Below are positions 55,590-64,000 of a stretch of DNA of 64,000 bases, piece after piece. Under the pieces are notes generated by a model, which was not told the DNA's origin, searched no databases, and saw only the letters and a list, made by a program, of their open reading frames with translations. The DNA is from Aspidiotus rigidus (taxonomy: Eukaryota > Arthropoda > Insecta > Hemiptera > Diaspididae). Positions within the stretch are counted from its first letter, which is position 1, and each line of letters begins with the position of its first letter. The position numbers were made by a program, and so were the translations under genes. The stretch is taken from contig JAVHKY010000004.1 in the NCBI GenBank assembly GCA_035079385.1, positions 12,059,001 through 12,123,000 of the forward strand, in the 5' to 3' direction.

Positions 55590-57590
55590 ACGTACATAGA
55601 AATTCAGGGTTTGGAGTTCTTCTAAGACCATTTTATATGGGCGTCAACTCAAAAACTTTTCAAGTTCCTCCCCTACACATGGGTTCGGAGCTAAAACCTT
55701 TTTCCAAGTTCCACAAGCTCCTCTACAGCTGTTGAATGACGAAAATTGCCATCCCCTATCAATGTTCGAAGCTGAACACTTCTTTCAAGTTCTATTATCT
55801 CTTTTATAGCTATCGAAATTTGAAAATTTTACAGTTCTACACAAGGTATAGGTATCTCGAAACATTTTCAAAATCCACTGGCTCCTTCATAGCTGACGAG
55901 AGTCAAAAATTTTCGTCTTCTGCAGGTGTTCGGAGTTCAAAACTTTACTCAAGTTCCACTAGCTTTTTTATAGCCATTGAAAGTAGAAGATTTTACTATT
56001 GTACAGGAAATGTTTGGAGTTAGAAACTTTTTCCAAGTTCCACTAGCTCCTCTATGACTATATAAAAATCAAATTTTACTCTTGTACATAAAGTGTTTGC
56101 AGCTCAACACTTTATCAAAATTCCACTAGCTCCTTTATACCTATCGAAATTTGAAAGTTCTACCCTTCGATCGGTGTTTGGAGGTCGAAACTTTTTCAAA
56201 ACTTCAAAATTGTTTTCTCCTACAGGTGTTTAGAGCTCCAATTGCTATCTTCAAGTTCCACTAGCTGCTTTATAGCCAAATATTAGCCTCTTCTACACGA
56301 GGTGTTTGGGGCTCAAAATTTTTTTTAAGTACCACTAGCTCACTTCAATTGAATGTTAAAACTTGTTTTCTTCGATTGATGTCTAAAGCTTAAAACTTCC
56401 TCCAAGTTCCACTATCGAAATTCGAAAATTTTACTGTTCTACACAAGGTGTTTGCAGCTCAAGACTTTCTAAATTCCGACAAAAGTCGAAAATCTTAGCT
56501 CCTCTACAGGTTTTGTAGAGCTCAAGATTTTCATCAAATTCTACTAGCTCCTTTAAAGCTATCGAAGCTAAAAATTATAATCTTCTAAACAAAGTGTTCA
56601 GGTCTCAAAAGTGAAAAATTTTAATCTTCTGTAAGTGTTCGAAGCACAAAATATTTTCCAAGTTCCACTAACTTCTTTATGGGAGCTCAAAACTTTTTTG
56701 AATTTTCACTAGTTCTTTTATTATGGCCATCCAAAGTAGAATGTTTTACTCTTCTACAGAAGGTGCTAGAAGCTCAAACTTTTTTCCAAGCCCCAGTAGC
56801 TCTTTTATAGCTGTTGAATGTCAAATATTGTGCTCGTCTAATACTGTTTGAAGCTCAAAACTTTTTTCAAGCCACGCTAACTTCTCTACAGTCATCAAAG
56901 TTGAAAATTTTCATCTTCTGTAAGTGTGGAGCTCAATAAACTTTATCCAAATTCCACTAGCTTTATCATGATTATTGAAAGTCAAAAATCTTAGCCTTCT
57001 ATATTTGTTTGGAGCTCGAAATTCTTTCCAATTTCCACTAGCTCCTTTGTAGCTATGGAAATTCAAAAATTTTACTCTTCTGTAAATGTTTGGAGTTGAA
57101 ACCGTTCCCAAGTTCCTTTAGCTCTTTTATAGCCAACGAAAGTCGGAAATTTTAGACTTTTATAAATTTTATGGAGCTTAAAACTTTTTCCAAGTTCCTC
57201 TACCTCTTGTATGGCTATCGAAAATCGAAAATCTTACACTTCTTGACAAGATGTTTGAAGCTCAAAACTTTTTTCAAGTCCCACTAGCTGCTCTATAGCT
57301 GTTAAGTGTCAAAAATTGAATTCCTCTATTAGTGTTTGAGGCTCACACCTTTTTCAAAATTTTTATTAGCGATCAAAAGTCGAAAATTTTCATCTTCTGT
57401 ATAGGTGTTTGGAGCTCAAAAATTTATACAAGCACCACTAGCTCCTTTACAGCTAACGAAAGTCGAAAATGTATGTCTTTTATTGGTTTTGTGGAGCTCA
57501 AAACTTCTTTCAAGTTCCCCCAGCTCATTAATGCCTATAGGTAGCTATCAAAAGTCTATAATTTCAATAGCAGCTTATAGTATGAGCAAC
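55590..57590. repeat. Tandem array, unit about 85-90 bp, roughly two dozen copies
   Basis: The degenerate unit reads, in order: a GTGTTTGGAGCTCAAAAC block, TTTTTCCAAGTTCCACTAGC, TCCTTTATAGCTATCGAA, and AGTCGAAAATTTTACTCTTC then TACA. Copies vary in length and several are truncated. Two further units in inverse orientation lie at about 55300-55470, in the left arm. The unit is related to the AAGTCC / TATAGCTCG modules elsewhere in the window. Confidence 0.85.
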
Positions 57591-57639
57591 CGTTTCTTTT
57601 TTTCAAAGTTCGCCGTTTTCAATTTCAGAACCTTGAGCC

Positions 57640-58131
57640 ATGAAAGAATTTTCGTCTTTCCAGGCTCGAGGATCCCGAGAAAAAGACGGAGACGTCACTG
57701 AAAAGATTCGGTTATATTGCGAGAAGAAATCAGGGTGGTCAGTTTTTTACCGAGAAAAAATCCCCTGACTTTTCCAGATTTTTCCAGACTAAAATCTCCC
57801 CTTTTTCGGCTCAAAAAAAAAAAAAAAAGAAAAAAATCTTTCGTGATTTTTGAAGCAAAATAATATTTTCCACATTCCTTTAAAACAAGAGTCTGGAGTA
57901 TGCCTATCTCAGATTATTTAGCCGCGAGTCTCAAAAAAATCCCTGACCTTAGCCAAAATTCCATGACTTTTCCCTGACTTTTCCATGAACACTCAAATTC
58001 CCTGACTTTTTCCGGTTTTCCCGGTTTTCCAGAAACTGGCCACCCTGGAGAAATACGGTATAGAAAGAGAGAGATTGTACGCGTTGAAGTTACCTTCAAG
58101 GATATTCATTCAGTTAGCAAGAGTAGAATGA
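57640..58131 (+). other. Exon-like open frame in the right arm, split by a MITE
   Basis: ATG at 57640 opens MKEFSSFQARGSREKDGDVT, continuing to LYCE. The hAT-like element at 57731-58047 interrupts it, and EKYGIERERLYALKL resumes after it and ends LARVE-stop at 58131. I do not recognise the sequence. It parallels the left-arm frame at 55202-55050. Confidence 0.4.
57731..58047. mobile_element. Non-autonomous hAT-like element, CAGGGTGG ends
   Basis: It begins CAGGGTGGTCAGTTTTT and ends AAACTGGCCACCCTG. The interior has an A run and repeated CCCTGACTTTTCC-type text. The flanks GAAGAAAT and GAGAAATA overlap in AGAAAT, and the left arm of the host foldback shows the empty site GCGAGAAATACGG. This confirms insertion, with one flank since mutated. 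Confidence 0.85.
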
Positions 58132-58159
58132 ATTATCATGCTGAGTGCACTACTTACAC

Positions 58160-59300
58160 TTTTCTGTAAGAGCTGGAGGAAATAGGGTAACAACATTTTA
58201 TCTCACTCCATTTACTCTTAAACTTCTCAACCTTCTTTAGTTGCCGAATAGAGGTTTAGCCGGCTAATCATACTTGCATATGACTCCATATGAGGGGATG
58301 TAACTTGAAAAAATATTGTTCTTGATTGTCTAAATTTTTTGACTATTAACAAAATCTCACCGATCGGGTAGGGAAGGTTGGGAAATAGCCGAAATCGCTT
58401 CACGTGATTAACGGACGTCCCACACTTGCTCAGCCCATGACATCATCGGACACCATCTCTCAAAACTCGAGAAACATAATAAATACCATAGAACTAGGCC
58501 AACTCAATACGCGCCCTTACTCCAATGCTCTCTCTTTCCTCTCTCTGATGCACAAGCTAGAGTCCTTGTAGGAAAACATTATACTAATGCTCATCCAGAC
58601 TATGACGTCATCAGATGGACTATGTCCTTCAGCTCAATGTCTTTTAACACTAGAATTAGGCAACTAAGTTAGCATACCTTATTTGCCTTTGTATGGCCTA
58701 GGTCTACATAGTCTTGGCATAGTCTAGACTTATGTAAGGCCTAAGTCTCTCAATTCTTAGTTCAGATTGTGTGTTCATAAAGGCTATTTGATTACGGTAT
58801 ATTGGTCTAAGACTCGTGGTTTTCCAAATCACCAAAATAGATCCTGTGGTTTGAAATTCATGGCTAAACATTTTGGTCGATCAAATTCTTACCTCACCTC
58901 GTTTCTTCCTTCTCCATAACTCTTCTTCACGCCGTCCTCTCATTGTTCAGGGTTCCAAGGAAATTGTTGGAGTGCAAGGGGATCCATCAGTCAGTCATAA
59001 TATCACAAAAATAAGTTAAGGATCTATATCAACTGTTCGGTAATGATGATGGCGACCATATTTACCTATGTATCAATAAATTTTAATTTTGTACCCGAAA
59101 AAATATTCGAATTCTGAGCATTAATTCTTGAAAAACTTTTCTCACGAAATAAAACAAAACCTGAGCTGGCGGAATTCAATCGTTTCATCTCATTACAGAG
59201 CTAAATCTAAGTAGTACAAAGCGCTTGAGCGCGTTTGATATTCAAGTCCTTGAAATTACTTTCCCTCGCCTTAATTAATGTTCACCATTACCTTTTACAG
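58160..59300. other. Last Dll intron, remainder
   Basis: No gene is present. TAGGCCTAG-type modules lie near 58640-58750. The acceptor before the last exon is ACCTTTTACAG at 59290-59300. Confidence 0.4.
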
Positions 59301-59569
59301 ATAATATGTCAAGAAACCATACGAGCCCAAAACTAGGCTGTGCACAATTAGATGACCGACACCAAAGTCCAAGTCCAAGTCCAGAGTGTGATCTAGGAGT
59401 CTCACAAACGCACTGTTTACCTGGCTCACCTCAAGTCTCCTGGGATATGAAGCCGAACTTATCAATGTCGCCGCATCTGAATGCGAGGCACCACCCTACT
59501 TATATGCCGCAATATACGAATTGGACGTATCATCATCACCCGGATGCTAATCAAGGAGTCTTAACGTAA
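59301..59569 (+). CDS. Dll: Distal-less, last exon with C-terminus and stop
   Basis: The acceptor CCTTTTACAG ends at 59300. The leading AT joins the G left by the previous exon to give aspartate (LLVDNMSRN). The exon has a Ser/Pro-rich segment (RHQSPSPSPEC), a PGSPQVSWDMKPN block, then HHPTYMPQYTNWTYHHHPDA and NQGVLT, ending TAA at 59567-59569. The SWDM and YMPQY blocks and an LT terminus are hallmarks of arthropod Distal-less C-termini, though the usual SWY after YMPQY is here NWTYHH. The three exons together give 226 residues of the protein, in frame throughout with no defects. Confidence 0.95.
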
Positions 59570-60560
59570 TCGTTAGCAAAAAAATGCATCGATATAATAA
59601 TCGGTTTCGTGTGCAAGCGTTCGTGTTTTCCTTTTCTCTTCCAAAGTTGATAGCAATGCGGCCCGAACCATTCACCATGAGAAGAACCAATGACGTGTAT
59701 GTGGAATTTCTTTGGTCATAACTTTGGAGATTAGCTATTTTGTGACAGCGATTAGCTCCGCACGATGAGCAGATAAGACATCAATAAGCAAGCAACTTCC
59801 ACGCGTTTCTTTCGATGAAGAAAAAAAATTACATGGCTGTGAAGGTCGTTTACAGACGACCCACATTTAAAATTAACAATTTCTCTACTATTCGACAGTG
59901 CAAATATACTCGTATTACTTAAGTTACATTTATGTTTGGACGGTATACTGTATTGTGTGATACGCCTCATCAACATGATGGCCATACAAAAATCTGCCCC
60001 GCTATCGAACATTTTTTTTCATTTTTTCATTTAGTAGAGTACAGGTAGAATACACGATCTAGATATTTAATACGAACTACCATACCAGTCACCTTTCCTA
60101 GACGGTGCTGAAGTTGCTGAAATGCAGTGAATTAAGGATAATAGGTAGATAATCTAATGACGGAAAACTCCCACTTTTTTTTGTACCGGTACCAAAGTTT
60201 GTATATTTATCTGATTACGTCCCTCACTCCCTTTCTGAGCTCTCTATCCTTGTGTCTCTTTCAGATACTGACATTGAAAAAAAACGTACATTGTAAGTTA
60301 TAATATTTAAGTCCTTTTTTTCTCTCTCTCCCTCTCTCCTTTGTAAATTATTATTGTTATTAGTTATTTGTTTATTCTTTTTTTTTTTGATGTACCTTTG
60401 TGTTATGGAATGTAAATTAAAATTAGGAGAATTTCAAATAGTGTAAAAAATTTCATTTTTTAAATGTTTTCTTTCGTCATTTTTCCTTCATTCTTTGTAG
60501 CTGATTACTAAAATATTGGGATTGTAATTGTTACCTTAATAAATCGTATAAATGTATACG
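59570..60560 (+). other. Probable Dll 3' untranslated region
   Basis: This AT-rich non-coding sequence directly follows the stop. TTATTATTGTTATTAGTTATT and T-runs near 60340-60390 and a TTTTTTAAATG stretch near 60455 are typical 3' UTR features. It ends at a consensus polyadenylation signal. Confidence 0.55.
60538..60543 (+). promoter_or_regulatory. Candidate polyadenylation signal AATAAA
   Basis: AATAAA lies 970 bases after the Dll stop, with T/G-rich sequence (TATACGTTATTTTTCAAC) downstream. AATAAA also occurs at about 60604-60609, so the exact end is uncertain. Confidence 0.5.
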
Positions 60561-62557
60561 TTATTTTTCAACACTCATTTTCCTGATTATCATTAAGTTT
60601 AGAAATAAAGGAAGTTGTTTTTAGTACGTGTAGATTTTATTTTTTCATTTCAGTTCGATCGCCGAAGGAACTAGCTCAAATCTGGGTAATTTTGTAGCTT
60701 CAAAAATCTCTATCAATATGAGCTTTTTTGATGGGTGAAGTTACAAAACGATGAAGATGTGAGAGATGAGAGGTGGGAGGACCAAAGCCAAACTATTCAC
60801 TGTCTCCTTACATATTTTCTCTAAAAGTATAGTGTAGTGATTCGCGACGGTTGTGGCTGACGTTTTCTTTTTTCGTGCATCGAATTTAAAAATTTTTTGA
60901 AGAAAAACGTACGGTAACTCGTACTTTCTCAGTTGGTTGGCACAACAGCTGTTTCGGTTTCTAAAACGCTGAAAAACACACAATATAGCTTCACTCTTCA
61001 AAAAAATTACTTGCAAAAAAAAAATGAAGATCGTATTCAGAATTCAAAACGAGAAATGGTAGAAATGAAAACTTGAGTAATACAGTGAACCAGTTCCATA
61101 GGTCGATTTGGCGATTTCAATATCACGATTATCAACAAAGTTTTTAATTAATCTTTCTAATTTTTTAGAAAGATTCAATTGAAGACGGTATCAAAGCAGA
61201 ATTGGAAAATTTTCTTTAATAAGCTTTTTATTTCTTGTCTATTTTTTGACGCTGAAAAATTTTTTTGGATCAAAAATTTGGAGATTAAAAAAATTTTTCT
61301 ATAAATGGAGTTTTGAGCAACTTTTTTGTGAAGTTTTGTGAAGTCATTCCTTATAAAGACTATACCTATGCACACCCGACAAGCGTCGCAGAGTAACTAC
61401 TGGTATACCAAACCTTGTAGGGTACTTGGGGAGAATATATGCAATCTGTTGTACACCATTCTGGCCTTTCTCAACGGCCGACGCACACCCTTCAGGATGG
61501 TACTTTCCTTCATACCTTGAAAAAAATCCAAATTATTTCTTGTTGTAAGCCACTTAATACTTTTAAAACCACGCTCATATCACTGCAAAATGCAAGTTAA
61601 TGCAACAGTGTTAACGCACGAATAAAGTGAACGTTTTTGTGCATTTGTTTGTGGTTATACTTTCTCGGCACATATTGGCACAAATTTTTGCCAGTCTAAA
61701 GAACTTACACTTTGAACACGTATGAAGTACTTACTGACAATGCTTCATTCTAGTTTTACTTGAAAACACAGCTAAAAGTCATTAGAGCCACGTAAAAGAG
61801 CGTTAAAAATACTCCAGATTCAGTATTTAAAAAAGTACATGCCTCTAAGTACGACACTGATTCAACAGTGAGCTCTACAGCGACGGAATAATAATAAATC
61901 CCCGCACCCTCTACTCTCCCCATTATTCAACTAACCGTAAGGCGTCACTCAATGCGATTACAGACTCTTCAATAGATGATTCAGGATTCTTAAAGTAGTA
62001 CAAAACAATGTTCAAAGTTACATTCTATTTTGGCGAAGTCACTTTTTCGATTTTTTGCCGCCCAGATGAGCGATTCATCCCAATGTGTGGCGATGGCCGT
62101 TTTTCAGGATCCCCTCTTAGTTTTTTGGAATTTTGTTTCAAAGTTTGAAAAAGGCTGAAAACTGACTACTTAGAAGAGAATAATAAAACACTTTGGTAAT
62201 GAAATTAGTTCTTTGCTCCAAGTCAACATTTTATTTAGGTCTTCCTCTGCGTATCACATAATTATCAAACAAATTGAATGAGGACTGAAGGATTATTCTC
62301 GCTTTTTATGTATCAACTCAACTTAAAACCCACTCGCACTCCATTCTTACTCAAATTACTTGGTTTTTCATTGTAGTAATTACTACACCTATGCAGACTG
62401 ACACAAAATTTGAAAAAAATATGTATAATATTACTAACTGTTTCCTTATCTTAAACCTACTTGTAAATGAAATGTATCTGGAATAACCTCAATTTTTCCT
62501 CGTGTCTTCCAAAGTGGGAACACTGATTACATCTTATCATTTATCAATGATGGGTAC
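60561..62557. other. No recognisable gene
   Basis: No coding or repeat structure is supported apart from a small hairpin TCTTTCTAA-TTTT-TTAGAAAGA near 61151-61174. Downstream flank of Dll. Confidence 0.35.
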
Positions 62558-62565
62558 ACTGGGCG

Positions 62566-63086
62566 CAAGGTGTTTGAGATGAAGTGTGCTCAGTTTGATA
62601 GACCGAGTTTTTCGTGATAACAAAATATCGATTACAGTGTGATTATGGCAGCAAAAGTACCCGAAATACTTCCAATTGCAAATTTGCTCCGCATAAGGAA
62701 ACATAGGAAGCAAACCGATCATATGGTATTAATCAAAATTGAGAAAGAATTGAAGGGTTAAAAGTTCATTTTTGGAAGCTGATTATCTCACACATTATAA
62801 AAATAAACTTTTTTTCCCTCAATCCTTTTTAATTTTTGTTTAATTTCATGCTGATCTTTGCTCCCCGTGTATTTCTTATGGATTGGAAGTATTGAAGGTA
62901 TTTATCGATATTTTGTTATCACGAAAAACTTGGTCCATTGTAAACAAAACGCAACCCACATACACATCTAAAAATACATGGCACGTCACCCGGTTTCTGG
63001 TTTTACATTGTTTTAAATGGAGATCAGCTGATGTAGCACCTTATTGTTTACATTGAGCTGAGCGCACTTCTTTTCAAACACCTTGG
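62566..63086. mobile_element. Non-autonomous hAT-like element, family A, copy 2
   Basis: It begins CAAGGTGTTTGAGATGAAG and ends CTTCTTTTCAAACACCTTGG. Perfect 8-bp duplications ACTGGGCG flank it (62558-62565 and 63087-63094). A second inner inverted pair, TTTTTCGTGATAACAAAATA and TATTTTGTTATCACGAAAAA, lies near 62608 and 62908. The right 150 bases are the reverse complement of most of copy 1 at 13870-14051, which is an internally deleted relative. It is non-coding; the short frame at 62537-62722 is unrecognised. Confidence 0.92.
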
Positions 63087-63094
63087 ACTGGGCG

Positions 63095-64000
63095 CGCGAT
63101 TCTCTGCTTGAGTATAACGTGCAGGCGCGTAAGTGTGACCAGGATGACCCTCATGAATTTCGCCTCTGATCATGAAATGACTCTCCGAAAAATTGAGTAG
63201 ATCACTGCCCCCATGAGAAGCAGTCCAGTGAAAATATTGTGTATTAAAGGAAAGTATGAGCAACATTTCTGCACACTTCTTTCTATATCTTAGGGTTTGT
63301 AATGATACAATATAGTGTTCTAAAAGTGTCAGTTTTAAGTAATTTTTAATTATTGAAATGCAAAATTTCATCATCTCTTCTAAATGACGTCACGATCTAT
63401 GTATGGATAATCTTTCTTTTGTATAGAGTCCAAAAACAAAATTTCTCCAAAGTCTCCGTTTTTGGATTTTTGACTGGACTGAGCTTGTGATTCGATTGAT
63501 CCTATTTTCTGGACTTGCATCTGAGCATCTGTGCGTCTGTGCGTCCATAAGAAACTTAGAAGAGATTGCAAAAAACGGCAGACGGCATCGCATCGTGCTG
63601 AGCGTGAAAAATACCTCCCATGTTCATTCCAGAAGTTTGAAACTTGTTCACGTGTCTCATCAATGCCAAACTTGAGTTGATTTCTCGTATTAATAACGTA
63701 GAATAATTTCAGAATAGAGTAGTATACAATTTGAATAAAATTAGAAACACTTTTTTTTTTGGGCCACATTTTTAATAATAAGCGTTTCGAGAGACCAGCA
63801 CTCGTTATGAAGGAGAACAGAGAACTGTCAAGGCGCGAAAGCGTAAACTGAGACGAAAACACGTGTGTGTAGCGCACAACTTTTCTTTTGACAAATTGAA
63901 AAAGTGATCAAGAGAATCTACCCCAGTTTATATCTGAAATAACAATAATTTATCGATGAAACGACATATTTGTAGAATGAAAGGTAGAACTGTATTTTAA
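63095..64000. other. No recognised gene; one 165-codon frame on the minus strand
   Basis: A minus-strand open frame at 63877-63380 reads MRYTHVFSSQFTLSRLDSSL at its start and is unrecognised. It is lysine- and serine-rich, without membrane or catalytic motifs, and no splice or promoter signals support it. It is long for this AT-rich context, so it is recorded, but it may be chance. Confidence 0.25.

Larger units (their letters stand above)
53429..58159. mobile_element. Foldback element 3: inverted arms flanking a tandem-repeat array
   Basis: The outer ends are inverted copies, GTGTAAGTAGTGCACTC on the left and GAGTGCACTACTTACAC on the right. The arms run inward through a 54-codon open frame and a stretch with TATGAGCAA and TTATTGGTTTTGTGGAGCT, and end in the tandem array. 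The left arm (53429-53461 plus 55048-55470) is split by a non-LTR insertion. The right arm (about 57400-57730 plus 58048-58159) is split by a hAT-like element. Each intact arm shows the empty site of the other's insertion. No clean target duplication is seen (ttaccccg and ttttctgt). It lies in the last Dll intron. Confidence 0.8.

Overview
This window is arthropod-type nuclear DNA carrying the 3' half of a Distal-less (Dll/Dlx) homeobox gene on the + strand. Three coding exons are readable: 14205-14389 (first two-thirds of the homeodomain), 52084-52312 (rest of the homeodomain plus a polar linker) and 59301-59569 (C-terminus and stop). The N-terminal exon is not recognised and is probably upstream of the window. 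The arthropod assignment rests on the homeodomain (Tyr-Ser-Ser-Leu-Gln-Leu start, WFQNRR, Q50, KMMKA tail), the C-terminal YMPQY block and the repeat content. I do not narrow it below phylum.

The homeodomain-splitting intron is 37.7 kb and the next one is 7.0 kb; both are packed with transposable elements. Inside the 37.7-kb intron, on the opposite strand, lies an intact two-exon gene for a membrane-anchored glycosyltransferase of family GT92 (45624-43252, 526 codons). It is the only complete protein-coding gene I can support.

Most of the rest is mobile DNA. Six Penelope-like element (PLE) copies are visible: a 3' tail at the window start, degraded copies at 2.65-4.4 kb (+), 5.0-8.5 kb (-) and 40.1-41.7 kb (+), and two nearly open copies at 30.35-32.9 kb and 37.4-39.2 kb (+) with reverse transcriptase plus GIY-YIG nuclease and hammerhead-ribozyme-like 3' sequences. 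Non-LTR retrotransposon remnants lie at 16.4-17.4 (-), 24.3-26.6 (+), 34.2-35.3 (-) and 53.5-55.0 kb (-). Several hAT-like non-autonomous elements can be delimited to the base by 8-bp target duplications (13.87, 25.24, 27.11, 62.57 kb).

The most unusual part is a set of foldback elements: long inverted arms at 1.74-5.02 kb, 32.9-34.2 kb and 53.4-58.2 kb, and two elements whose ends are inverted arrays of a short motif repeated about every 15 bp (CCTGA arrays around a Mutator-like transposase remnant at 23.07-24.06 kb; TTCACC/GGTGAA arrays around an AT-rich core at 48.54-49.27 kb). Related AAGTCC/AGCTAT modules recur across the window. Several elements interrupt each other, so an insertion order can be read. 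Stretches near 0.1-1.7, 8.5-10.9, 20.3-23.0, 28-30.3, 35.3-37.3, 45.6-47.1 and 52.3-53.4 kb show no recognisable repeat or gene and are the likeliest places for regulatory DNA.
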